In this document: positions 1 through 6,569 of the stretch, piece by piece
How positions within the stretch are numbered: position 1 is the first letter of the stretch
Layout of the letters: each line of letters begins with the position of its first letter
Assembly (NCBI GenBank): GCA_900546845.1
Contig: UREK01000025.1
Coordinates: forward strand, 1 to 28,361
DNA length: 28,361 nucleotides
Source: an uncultured Eubacteriales bacterium
GTDB taxonomy: Bacteria; Bacillota; Clostridia; Christensenellales; CAG-138
Direction of reading: 5' to 3'
Made by a program: the position numbers and the translations under genes
The notes under the pieces: generated by a model
Told to the model about the DNA's origin: nothing
The model's database searches: none
Seen by the model: only the letters and a program-made list of their open reading frames with translations

Positions 1-5
1 GATTG

Positions 6-51
6 AAAGTCAAGGGCTGCGGCCCTTGACAATCCCGGAGAGACTTTTTCG
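6..51. repeat. Intergenic repeat, copy 1 (right end of a longer element)
   Basis: These 46 bases recur at 8280-8325 with a single mismatch. The left part is a hairpin with arms 10-18 and 23-31 around a TGCG loop. The second copy is the right half of a ~217 bp foldback element, so this copy is probably the end of another element cut by the window edge. Confidence 0.8.
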
Positions 52-53
52 AC

Positions 54-97
54 AACCTTTGGGCGGCACACGCGGCGCCGCCCAAAGGTTTTGTTTG
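54..97 (+). terminator. Strong hairpin downstream of asnS
   Basis: A perfect 14-bp stem (54-67 with 77-90) has a 9-base loop. It lies just past the stop of the leftward asnS gene and would be expected to end that transcript. However, the T-rich tract (from 89) follows the hairpin on the plus strand and there is none on the minus strand. As a classical intrinsic terminator it therefore reads rightward. Strand assignment follows the T-tract. Confidence 0.55.
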
Positions 98-103
98 TTC
101 CTT

Positions 104-1486
104 TTACATTTCGAGGCTGCCCGCCGTGCGCGGGAAGGGCAGCACGTCCCGGATGTTCGCCATGCCGGTCACATACATCACCATGCGCTCGAAGCCGAGG
201 CCGTAGCCTGCATGCTGCACGCCGCCGAACTTGCGCAGCTCAAGATACCAGCCGTAGTCGGACATATCCATGTTGAGTTCCGCGATGCGCTTTTCGAGCA
301 CGTCGAGCCGCTCCTCACGCTGGCTGCCGCCGATGATCTCGCCCACGCCGGGTACAAGCAAATCCGCCGCCGCGACGGTTTTGCCGTCGTCATTCACGCG
401 CATGTAAAAGGCCTTGATGTCCTTCGGGTAATCCGTCACGAACACGGGCTTTTTGTAGATCTGCTCCGTGATGTAACGCTCATGCTCGGTCTGGAGATCG
501 CATCCCCATTCCACGGGGTATTTAAACTCCACATCCGCCTTTTTGAGCAGCTCCACCGCCTCGGTATAGGTGATGCGGGCAAAATCGCTGTTTACGACGT
601 TTTCCAAACGCTCAATGAGGCCCTTATCCACAAACTGATTGAAGAACTTGAGCTCCTCCGGGCAGCGCTCCATCACCGTGCGGATGATATATTTCACCAT
701 CGCCTCCGCAACGTCCATATCGCCCGCAAGGTCGCAGAAGGCCATCTCCGGCTCGATCATCCAGAACTCTGCCGCGTGGCGCGCCGTGAAGGAATATTCC
801 GCGCGGAACGTCGGGCCGAAGGTGTAAATGTCACGGAAAGCAAGCGCGAACGCCTCGCCGTAAAGCTGGCCGCTGACGGTCAGGTTCGCGGCCGTGCCAA
901 AGAAATCCTTAGTGAAATCCACCGCGCCGTCCTCCGTGCGCGGTGGATCGGCCGGGTCGAGCGTCGTCACGCGGAACATCTCACCCGCGCCCTCGCAGTC
1001 GCTCGCCGTCAGGATGGGCGTATGCACATAAAGGAAGCCGCGCTCGTCAAAGAAGCGGTGGATCGCCTGCGCCACGACGGAGCGCACGCGGAACGTGGCC
1101 TGGAACGTATTGGTGCGGGGCCGGAGGTGCTGGATGGTGCGCAGATATTCCAGGGAATGGCGTTTCTTTTGCAGCGGATAATCGCTCGGGCAGTCGCCTT
1201 CGATGGAGATCGTCTCCGCCTTGATCTCAAAAGGCTGCGGCGCATCCGGCGTAAGCACGAGCTCGCCCTGGACAGAGATTGCGCAGCCAGTACTGAACGC
1301 GCGCTTGACAGCCTCGTCTACCCGATCCTGCTCATAAACCACCTGCACCGGTTTGAAACAGGAGCCGTCCGTCAGCTCAATAAAGCCGATGGTCTTGCTC
1401 GCGCGCGCGGTCTTGATCCAGCCGGCAACCGTTACGGCGCCCGCATGCTTTTCCGGGCAGCGAACCAACTCGCATAGCCTAACCAT
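104..1486 (-). CDS. asnS: Asparaginyl-tRNA synthetase
   Basis: Asparagine--tRNA ligase charges tRNA-Asn with asparagine in the cytoplasm. The 460-residue product has the usual bacterial length. An N-terminal OB-fold anticodon-binding domain (about residues 1-110) begins with a GAVTVAGWIKTAR-like strand and is followed by the class II catalytic domain. Motif 2 is visible as TFRAEYSFTARHAAEFWMIEPE-like sequence, and motif 3 as GLGFERMVMYVTG followed by NIRDVLPFPRT, which is diagnostic for AsnRS over AspRS. The start is set at ATG 1486 because GGAGGG lies 5 bases upstream; an in-frame TTG at 1498 would leave the Shine-Dalgarno inside the gene. A promoter lies at 1521-1549. Oddity: the usual AENSNT part of motif 2 reads AEYSFT. 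The family call is secure. Confidence 0.97.
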   Translation of the reverse strand: MVRLCELVRCPEKHAGAVTVAGWIKTARASKTIGFIELTDGSCFKPVQVVYEQDRVDEAVKRAFSTGCAISVQGELVLTPDAPQPFEIKAETISIEGDCPSDYPLQKKRHSLEYLRTIQHLRPRTNTFQATFRVRSVVAQAIHRFFDERGFLYVHTPILTASDCEGAGEMFRVTTLDPADPPRTEDGAVDFTKDFFGTAANLTVSGQLYGEAFALAFRDIYTFGPTFRAEYSFTARHAAEFWMIEPEMAFCDLAGDMDVAEAMVKYIIRTVMERCPEELKFFNQFVDKGLIERLENVVNSDFARITYTEAVELLKKADVEFKYPVEWGCDLQTEHERYITEQIYKKPVFVTDYPKDIKAFYMRVNDDGKTVAAADLLVPGVGEIIGGSQREERLDVLEKRIAELNMDMSDYGWYLELRKFGGVQHAGYGLGFERMVMYVTGMANIRDVLPFPRTAGSLEM

Positions 1487-1520
1487 AATACCCTCCAAAA
1501 AACAATCAGTTAATTTTTAC

Positions 1521-1549
1521 ATTTTAGCCTACAACGGCATGTTATGCAA
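1521..1549 (-). promoter_or_regulatory. Predicted sigma-A promoter of asnS
   Basis: On the minus strand TTGCAT (1549-1544), 17 bases, then TAAAAT (1526-1521). Transcription would start near 1514, giving a leader of about 28 bases that contains the GGAGGG ribosome binding site. Confidence 0.75.
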
Positions 1550-1613
1550 GCGCCGCGCATAGATTTTATCTTGACTCATTCGGTTTTAACCAAAAATATG
1601 CGAGGTGCCGCTC

Positions 1614-2645
1614 ATGTATTATTCTCCCGTCCCCCTGCTCGTCATCCGCGCCGATACGCCAGCGCTTGTCGAAGTCAACGGCCACCCTGCCGGCGAATGC
1701 GGCGCGGATACGCACATCGCCCTGCCGCTCTCCGACAGCGGGGATTATTACGTCGCCCTGCTCCCCCTTGCCGACCGCACAGACGCCCGCCTTTACCCGA
1801 TCACGCGCAAGATCAGCTTTGAACGCGGCTCCATCAGTGCCCGGCCTGCGCCGGACGTGGGCGTATGCGCATGGCCTGGCGGCGTGTTTGAGCTCACGAT
1901 GCGCGCCGGCAGGCTCCGCTGCGATTCCGCCGGCCGCGTGCCATACCGGATCGACCGCATCGAGCCGCGCTTGGGCGGCCGCGCCTTCCAGCTCACGCTG
2001 TATTATGAAAGCGGCCTCAAACTTTCCATCGAGGAAAACGGCCGGCCGCTCGGCGGCTACGCGCTGGGCGAAGGGGAGAACGGCGCGCTCAACGTGGTGG
2101 AGCTTGGCGGCGCGTCCTATGTGGCCGTGCATACCCAGGGCAAGCACAGCGAGCGCTTGCTGCTCCTGAACGCCGGGATGGAGGAAGCGCTGGACGTTTC
2201 CGCGGCAGCCGTGCGCATCGAGGGCGGCGCGGTGGAAGCCATCGACCCGCTCGGTACGCTGCTCGGCCACGAACGCCGCGTGCGCTATCAATATGAAATC
2301 GGGGAAGGCTTTGTAGCCTCCCCTGCTGAGATCGGTTTTTTCACCTGCGCGCCGCGCACACCACGCGGCACGCTCGAGCGTGCCGTGGCCTTTGCCGAAG
2401 CGATACGCGAAGGGTTTGAGGCGGAAGCCCTGTCCTACCTTTCGGAGGACCTCGCCGCCGCGATCGGCTTTGAAGCGCTGCGGGAGTTCCTCGGCACCTT
2501 CACCGCCGCGCGCCCTCCCATCTCAGACGGGAGCGGCCGTTTCCTCGGCCTCATCGCCGCCGAGGACGGCAATTTGAGCTGCGCTCGGCTCTATGAATTC
2601 GAGTTTGAGGAGGACGGGCGGATCGGGAACATCACGGAAGCGTAA
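1614..2645 (+). CDS. Protein of unknown function, 343 residues
   Basis: I do not recognise the family. The product has no signal peptide or membrane segment and is probably cytoplasmic. The first ~60 residues contain a VEVNGHPAGE-like stretch that resembles a PEGA-type beta-rich repeat. The middle is beta-strand rich, with alternating hydrophobic residues and many glycines. The last ~90 residues are helical (GTLERAVAFAEAIREGFEAEA) followed by strands, which could be an NTF2-like cone, but this is only an impression. The start is set at ATG 1614 because GAGGTG (1602-1607) sits 6 bases upstream; an in-frame GTG at 1605 is part of that Shine-Dalgarno. The gene stands alone, divergent from asnS. 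Codon use matches its neighbours, so I take it as real. Confidence 0.8.
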   Translation: MYYSPVPLLVIRADTPALVEVNGHPAGECGADTHIALPLSDSGDYYVALLPLADRTDARLYPITRKISFERGSISARPAPDVGVCAWPGGVFELTMRAGRLRCDSAGRVPYRIDRIEPRLGGRAFQLTLYYESGLKLSIEENGRPLGGYALGEGENGALNVVELGGASYVAVHTQGKHSERLLLLNAGMEEALDVSAAAVRIEGGAVEAIDPLGTLLGHERRVRYQYEIGEGFVASPAEIGFFTCAPRTPRGTLERAVAFAEAIREGFEAEALSYLSEDLAAAIGFEALREFLGTFTAARPPISDGSGRFLGLIAAEDGNLSCARLYEFEFEEDGRIGNITEA

Positions 2646-2651
2646 CAAGAT

Positions 2652-2754
2652 ACGGCGCGAGGGGTTGCGGGGCGCACCAAGGGCTGCAGGTAAACCAAAC
2701 GGCAGCGCATCCGCCGGGCATCCAATCCCGCGTCCGCGCCGCGCCGTCTTTTTC
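2652..2754. repeat. Foldback intergenic element ending in a T-run
   Basis: Between the unknown gene ending at 2645 and the small leftward gene ending at 2826 lies a GC-rich stretch. Its ends pair: ACGGCGCG at 2652-2659 and its complement CGCGCCGT at 2740-2747, followed by CTTTTT. It could act as the terminator of the plus-strand gene and looks like a dispersed structured repeat. The remainder to 2825 shows no coding potential. Confidence 0.45.
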
Positions 2755-2825
2755 AAAAAGGTACTGGGGCTGCTTTAGAAGTTCTCTCAGTAAGGGGCGC
2801 ACGTGCCACTTTGGGACGCATATCA

Positions 2826-3083
2826 TCATAGCTGCACTGTGATGTGCTCCCCGCTTGCCGCGCGGATCTCCACGAGCGGCAGTTTCGCCTTGCGCAACGC
2901 CTTCGCGCTTGCGCGCACGCCTTGCGAGAGCACGCGGGCCTCCGCATTGGAGAGCGTAAACTCCGTGCCGCACTTGTACAATGCGCGCACGATGGGCCGG
3001 GAAAGCGGCCCCGCGAGCAGCGCGGTAGGGGCGGCGAGGAAGATCGGGAACCGTTTTTCCCCGGTTCGGATCGTCAACCGCAT
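2826..3083 (-). CDS. Small conserved-type protein coupled to the XRE regulator
   Basis: This 85-residue protein has no recognised domain. It begins with a beta-strand pattern (MRLTIRTGEKRFPIFLAAPTAL) and ends with a basic helix (ASAKALRKAKLPLVEI) followed by a strand. Its ATG overlaps the TAA of the upstream regulator by one base (TAATG), a classic arrangement for translational coupling, so it is most likely made with the regulator and may act with it, for example as a modulator. It could also be a split-off part of the same regulatory module. No membrane segment is clear, though residues 14-27 are hydrophobic. It is real on context; the function is unknown. Confidence 0.7.
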   Translation of the reverse strand: MRLTIRTGEKRFPIFLAAPTALLAGPLSRPIVRALYKCGTEFTLSNAEARVLSQGVRASAKALRKAKLPLVEIRAASGEHITVQL

Positions 3084-3631
3084 TATTGCAGTTCCTCGAC
3101 GTAGACCTTCACGGTATCCCCGTCGTTGGATTCGATGTCGACGAGGTTCCCAAGGCAGCCTGCGTCCACAAGGGCGAGGATCTCATTCAGGTCGATGTCA
3201 TATTTGTCCAGCCCGGCAATGTTCATGTTCGCGTTCGTGCCTAGCCTGAGCGCCGCGCGGATGAGCTGCATCGGCAGGTTCACGTTCACCTGGTCGCCAT
3301 CCTTGGAAAGCACGCGAACGCGCAGGAAGAGCTTGTCTGGGTCGGGCTTGTTGCCATCCTCCGGCGCGCGCATCTCGATGAGCGGCGCTTCCTTCGGTAA
3401 ATCGAACAGCGCGTCCAGCGTTACGCCAAACAGCTTTGCGATGGCTGGCAAAAGCGAGATATCCGGGCAGCTCTTGCCGCTCTCCCATTTTGAGACGGCC
3501 TGGGCGCTCACGCCGAGCTTCTCCGCAAGCTGCTCCTGCGTCAGCCCCTTTTCTTTACGCAAGGCGGCGATGTTCGCGCCGATTGCTCCGCTTCCGGCGG
3601 CATTTTCTTTTTTGGTGCGTTCAAACAGCAT
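3083..3631 (-). CDS. XRE-family helix-turn-helix regulator with SHOCT-like C-terminal domain
   Basis: A 182-residue DNA-binding regulator. Residues ~20-75 form a Cro/C1-type HTH with the typical LTQEQLAEKLGVSAQAVSKWESG core. After a linker, residues ~105-182 form a small alpha/beta domain (RVLSKDGDQVNVNLPMQLIRAAL ... ILALVDAGCLGNLVDIESNDGDTVKVYVEE) of the type seen at the C-termini of Firmicute HTH proteins, resembling the SHOCT-like/YvlB-type domain. The start ATG at 3631 has GGAGG 8 bases upstream. The 85-residue gene follows with overlapping stop and start. Upstream lies an 11-bp direct repeat (3697-3707 and 3719-3729), a plausible site for autoregulation. The ligand or signal is not evident. 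Confidence 0.88.
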   Translation of the reverse strand: MLFERTKKENAAGSGAIGANIAALRKEKGLTQEQLAEKLGVSAQAVSKWESGKSCPDISLLPAIAKLFGVTLDALFDLPKEAPLIEMRAPEDGNKPDPDKLFLRVRVLSKDGDQVNVNLPMQLIRAALRLGTNANMNIAGLDKYDIDLNEILALVDAGCLGNLVDIESNDGDTVKVYVEELQ

Positions 3632-3696
3632 TTTTGTTTCCTCCTGATCGTGTTCCTGCGTTCAGGATACGTTGTTTCCGCGGAGAAAAACACAGG

Positions 3697-3729
3697 CCAT
3701 CGGTTGGAACGGGCACAACCATCGGTTGG
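3697..3729. promoter_or_regulatory. Tandem 11-bp direct repeat upstream of the XRE gene
   Basis: CCATCGGTTGG occurs at 3697-3707 and again at 3719-3729. The period is 22 bp, about two helical turns, so a dimeric or cooperatively binding regulator would contact the same DNA face. It lies about 65-100 bases upstream of the XRE start codon, so it is a candidate operator for that regulator. Confidence 0.45.
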
Positions 3730-3736
3730 GCGGGCG

Positions 3737-3753
3737 CGCAACCGGCGGTTGCG
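3737..3753 (-). terminator. Hairpin after the papain-like hydrolase gene
   Basis: A 7-bp stem (3737-3743 with 3747-3753) and GGC loop lies immediately after the stop codon of the leftward gene ending at 3759. There is no T-tract, so it is a weak terminator or an mRNA-end stabiliser. Confidence 0.35.
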
Positions 3754-3758
3754 GCGCG

Positions 3759-4388
3759 CTAAACCCCGGCCCGCCGCGTCCAAAGCCCGGAGCAGAGCGC
3801 GAAAAAATCCCGGATCGCGGCAACGCGGCCGCGCCGTTCAAAATAAGCATGCTCCTCCGCTTCGGCCGCGATGGTCTTGTCATAGGGGATAACGGCGCGC
3901 AGTCCGCCCTCGTACATGAGGTGCGGGGCGAGGCGCTCCTCCAGCGCGCCGATGGAGCCGAGATCCTCCATGCCGAGCAGATAGACGCAGAACGCAAGGC
4001 AAGTGTAGGCGTCTGCAAGGGGATAGCGCCTGTGGAACGGCAGGAGCAGTGCGTCGAACAGGTTGTAAAGCATTTCCTCCTGATGCGCTCGGCAATAGCT
4101 GAGCTTATCAAGTGCGACGCGATATTCCGCCTCGGGAAGCGGCACGCGGAACACCTTCACGTCCACGTTTTTGCCCATGGCGAGGTAGCGGGACGGATAT
4201 TCCTGCACAAAGCCGCCGGAAAACGGCGAATCCTTGCGCGTGCGGGAAAAGGAATACAGCAGATACAGCCTGCCGTCCAGCGCGGCGGAAACGTGGTTGT
4301 AGCGGCTGCCGCGCAGAAACAGGCGGATGAGCCTGCCAATGCCGGTGTTGGTGCGCGAAAGCACGATATAGAGGAACTGCGCCTGCAC
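3759..4388 (-). CDS. Permuted papain-like (YiiX/NlpC-P60 type) hydrolase
   Basis: A protein of about 209 residues in the circularly permuted NlpC/P60-like thiol hydrolase group. The N-terminal SRTNTGIGRLIRLF stretch is followed by SRYNHVSAALDG, whose His32 fits the catalytic histidine. Next come LYSFSR and a GGFVQEYP stretch, and near residue 130 YTCLAFCVYLLG, whose Cys130 aligns with the catalytic cysteine of the FCSQFV-type motif. Related proteins cleave amide or ester bonds; the substrate here is unknown. No signal peptide is seen. The start is uncertain: GTG 4388 has GGGGGAGG very close, and GTG 4403 overlaps the TGA of the HD gene (GTGA). Either way it is translationally coupled to the HD gene and is third in the operon. 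Confidence 0.75.
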   Translation of the reverse strand: MQAQFLYIVLSRTNTGIGRLIRLFLRGSRYNHVSAALDGRLYLLYSFSRTRKDSPFSGGFVQEYPSRYLAMGKNVDVKVFRVPLPEAEYRVALDKLSYCRAHQEEMLYNLFDALLLPFHRRYPLADAYTCLAFCVYLLGMEDLGSIGALEERLAPHLMYEGGLRAVIPYDKTIAAEAEEHAYFERRGRVAAIRDFFALCSGLWTRRAGV

Positions 4389-4399
4389 GGCCTCCCCCG

Positions 4400-5059
4400 T
4401 CACAGCAGGCGCTGGCCGTTGATGACCAGCCGGAACGCAAGCCCGAGCCGCTCCGCCGCCTTGCGGCAAAGGAGCATGCGGCCGAGGAAGATCTCGAAGT
4501 AATCCATCACGGAGCAATATTGCGTATCGACCGTCATCTCCAGCGTAACGGCCTCACGCGCATCGTCAATATACGTGCGCGCGCTGCGTACGGCGAAGTT
4601 CACGCGGTCATGGATGTCGAACTTAGCGGGGTCGGTCTCGCGCACGCGGGTATAGCGCACGTCCGTCTTGTCCGCGAGGATGAGCGCCGCCGCAACGGGG
4701 TTGACCGGCTCCGCGGTATGCTCGTCATGGTTACCGATGGCGGTGATGATAGTTGCAATGTCCTCCGCGTCCGCGCCAAGGCGGTCGAGGATGCGGAAAG
4801 CCATCACCGCGCCGCTCTGCGCATGGTCGATGCGGTTGACGACGTTGCCGATGTCGTGGAGATACCCGGCGATCTGCGCAAGCTCCGCCTCGCGCTCGCT
4901 GTAGCCGAGGGTGAGCATGATGTAGCGCGCCGTTTCCGCCACGCGGCCGACGTGGGCAAAGCTGTGCTCCGTGAAGCCCATATAGATGAGCGATTCATCC
5001 GCGCGCTGGATATACGTGCGGATGGAAGGGTCTGCCTTAATCTGTTCAAATGTAATCAT
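4400..5059 (-). CDS. HD-domain metal-dependent phosphohydrolase
   Basis: A 219-residue cytoplasmic protein of the HD superfamily. The metal-binding set is visible as His36 (SFAHVGRV), His68-Asp69 (AGYLHDIGN), His79 (RIDHAQSG), His111 (IGNHDEH) and Asp130 (ILADKTDV). This is an intact catalytic site with the extra histidines of binuclear members. Such enzymes remove phosphate from nucleotides or related small molecules; the substrate cannot be read from the sequence. ATG 5059 has AAAGGA about 8 bases upstream. The gene starts 37 bases after the amidohydrolase stop and overlaps or abuts the papain-like gene, so the three form one leftward operon. A nucleoside/nucleotide salvage role is an inference from the amidohydrolase partner. 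Confidence 0.88.
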   Translation of the reverse strand: MITFEQIKADPSIRTYIQRADESLIYMGFTEHSFAHVGRVAETARYIMLTLGYSEREAELAQIAGYLHDIGNVVNRIDHAQSGAVMAFRILDRLGADAEDIATIITAIGNHDEHTAEPVNPVAAALILADKTDVRYTRVRETDPAKFDIHDRVNFAVRSARTYIDDAREAVTLEMTVDTQYCSVMDYFEIFLGRMLLCRKAAERLGLAFRLVINGQRLL

Positions 5060-5096
5060 GTGCGTAATCCTTTAAAATTCATTTATTTTGATTCGT

Positions 5097-6413
5097 TCAA
5101 CCGCGCACAATCGGCACGGCGTATTCCTCAACCTCGCGGATCGCCTGCTCCACGTCGATCGTGGTAAAGCGCCCGTTTTCGTAGAGAATGCGCCCCTGCA
5201 CCATCGTGAGGCAAACGTCCCGCCCCGTGGCGCTGTATGCCGTGGTGGAGACCGGGTCGTATATCGGGCGGAGAACCGGGGAATCCGTGTCGATGAGGAT
5301 AAGATCCGCGTCAAAGCCCTCCGCGATCTGCCCGATCTCGGCTTCGCGCCCCTGGGCTTTTGCGCCGCCCACGGTCGCCATCTTGAGCGCTTCGTACGCG
5401 CTCACGCACGTCGGGTCACCGGAAACGCCCTTTTGCAGCAGCGCCGCGAGCTTGACTTCCTCAAACAGGTCGTGCGTGTTGTTGGAGCAGCAGCCGTCCG
5501 TGCCCAGGGCCACGTTCACGCCCCGGCGCTTCATCTCCGCCATGTGGGCAACGCCGCTGCCAAGCTTGAGGTTGGAGACCGGGCAGTGCGCGACGCTCGC
5601 GCCGGCCTCGGCGAAAATATCCATGTCCTCATCCGTCAGCCATACGCCGTGGGCGGCGAGCACCTTCGCTTGAAATACGCCCGCGTCATAAAGCGCGCGC
5701 GTGGGCGTAACGCCGCGCCGGGCGAGGCAGTCCTCATGCTCCTTTTTCGTCTCGGAAACATGCACTTGCAGCACGAGGCCGTGCGTGAGGGCGATTTCCG
5801 TCACGTAGCGCCAGACGGCGGGGTAGCTCGTGTATTCCGCGTGGATGGCAGCATCCGCCCGGATGCGCCCGTTGCCCGCGCCGTGGAAATCCCGGATGAG
5901 CGCGCGCGTTTCCGCGATGGCGCGGTCCTTCTCCGGGTCGTAAGCCGCCTCGTCGAAAGCAAGGACGGCATTAGAGAGCGAAACGCGCATGCCGCATTCG
6001 AGCGCGAGCGCGGCGACGGCAGGCTGGCGGAAATACATGTCGCTCGCGGAGGTCGTACCTGTGCGCAGCATCTCCGCGAAGCCGAGCCGCGCGCCGGCGA
6101 GGATGGCCCGCTCGTCCAGCCTTGCCTCCACGGGGAACACCTTTTCATACAGCCAGGTTTGCAGCGTGTAATCGTCCGCATAGCCGCGCATAACGCACAT
6201 GGCTGTGTGCGCATGGGCGTTCACAAGGCCGGGCAAAAGGAACTTGCCGCGGCAGTCGAGCGTGCGCGCGGCAGGCTTCCGCGGGGGCGTTTCGCCCACA
6301 TAGGCGATCTTCCCATCCGTTACGCCGACGGAGCCGCTTTGCAGCACGGGGCGTTCGTCGCACATGGTAAGTATAGTTGCGTTCTGAAACAGATAGTCAA
6401 ATGAATGATCCAT
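5097..6413 (-). CDS. MtaD/SAH-deaminase-family amidohydrolase
   Basis: A 438-residue metal-dependent amidohydrolase of the 5-methylthioadenosine/S-adenosylhomocysteine deaminase group. These deaminate adenosine-type thioethers or related purine nucleosides in the cytoplasm. Metal and catalytic residues are all present: HAH at 67-69, His218 (LQVHVSETKKE), His255 (LAAHGVWL) and Asp306 (ALGTDGCCSNN). The N- and C-terminal beta-sandwich parts are complete. ATG 6413 is chosen over the TTG at 6416 because AAAGGA has correct spacing to it. It is first in an operon with the HD phosphohydrolase and the papain-like hydrolase. The upstream 155 bases are shared with a divergent plus-strand promoter; the leftward promoter is not clear. 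Exact substrate uncertain (MTA, SAH, adenosine or another amine). Confidence 0.9.
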   Translation of the reverse strand: MDHSFDYLFQNATILTMCDERPVLQSGSVGVTDGKIAYVGETPPRKPAARTLDCRGKFLLPGLVNAHAHTAMCVMRGYADDYTLQTWLYEKVFPVEARLDERAILAGARLGFAEMLRTGTTSASDMYFRQPAVAALALECGMRVSLSNAVLAFDEAAYDPEKDRAIAETRALIRDFHGAGNGRIRADAAIHAEYTSYPAVWRYVTEIALTHGLVLQVHVSETKKEHEDCLARRGVTPTRALYDAGVFQAKVLAAHGVWLTDEDMDIFAEAGASVAHCPVSNLKLGSGVAHMAEMKRRGVNVALGTDGCCSNNTHDLFEEVKLAALLQKGVSGDPTCVSAYEALKMATVGGAKAQGREAEIGQIAEGFDADLILIDTDSPVLRPIYDPVSTTAYSATGRDVCLTMVQGRILYENGRFTTIDVEQAIREVEEYAVPIVRG

Positions 6414-6485
6414 CAATAAATCCTTTCCGGGCGCGGGATTGGCACGATTTACAAATATAATCTATCATACCGCATTTGCAGCCAT

Positions 6486-6515
6486 TTGACTAGATGCGCC
6501 GTGAGCGTCTATAAT
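6486..6515 (+). promoter_or_regulatory. Strong sigma-A promoter of the glycerate-kinase-like gene
   Basis: TTGACT (6486-6491), an 18-base spacer and a perfect TATAAT (6510-6515). Transcription should start near 6522, leaving a ~48 base leader with a GGGAGG ribosome binding site at 6558-6563. An upstream in-frame TTG at 6486 that extends the reading frame is part of this -35 box and is not a start codon. Confidence 0.85.
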
Positions 6516-6569
6516 GAAAGAACGGTAAAATCCGGGAAAAACCCGGCACAGAGAAAGGGAGGTTGCGCG

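Noticed and set aside
26..1477. 483-codon open frame antisense to asnS
   Set aside because: It has no ribosome site, its composition is rich in Arg, His and Ala as expected from the complement of GC-rich coding sequence, and asnS opposite it is unmistakable.
1571..1600. Promoter for the 343-residue unknown protein (TTGACT at 1571-1576)
   Set aside because: The best -10 match at the right spacing is poor and would put the start point on the ribosome binding site.
6486..6569. N-terminal extension of the glycerate-kinase-like protein from TTG 6486
   Set aside because: The TTG is the -35 box of a strong promoter, and the ribosome site sits just before ATG 6570.
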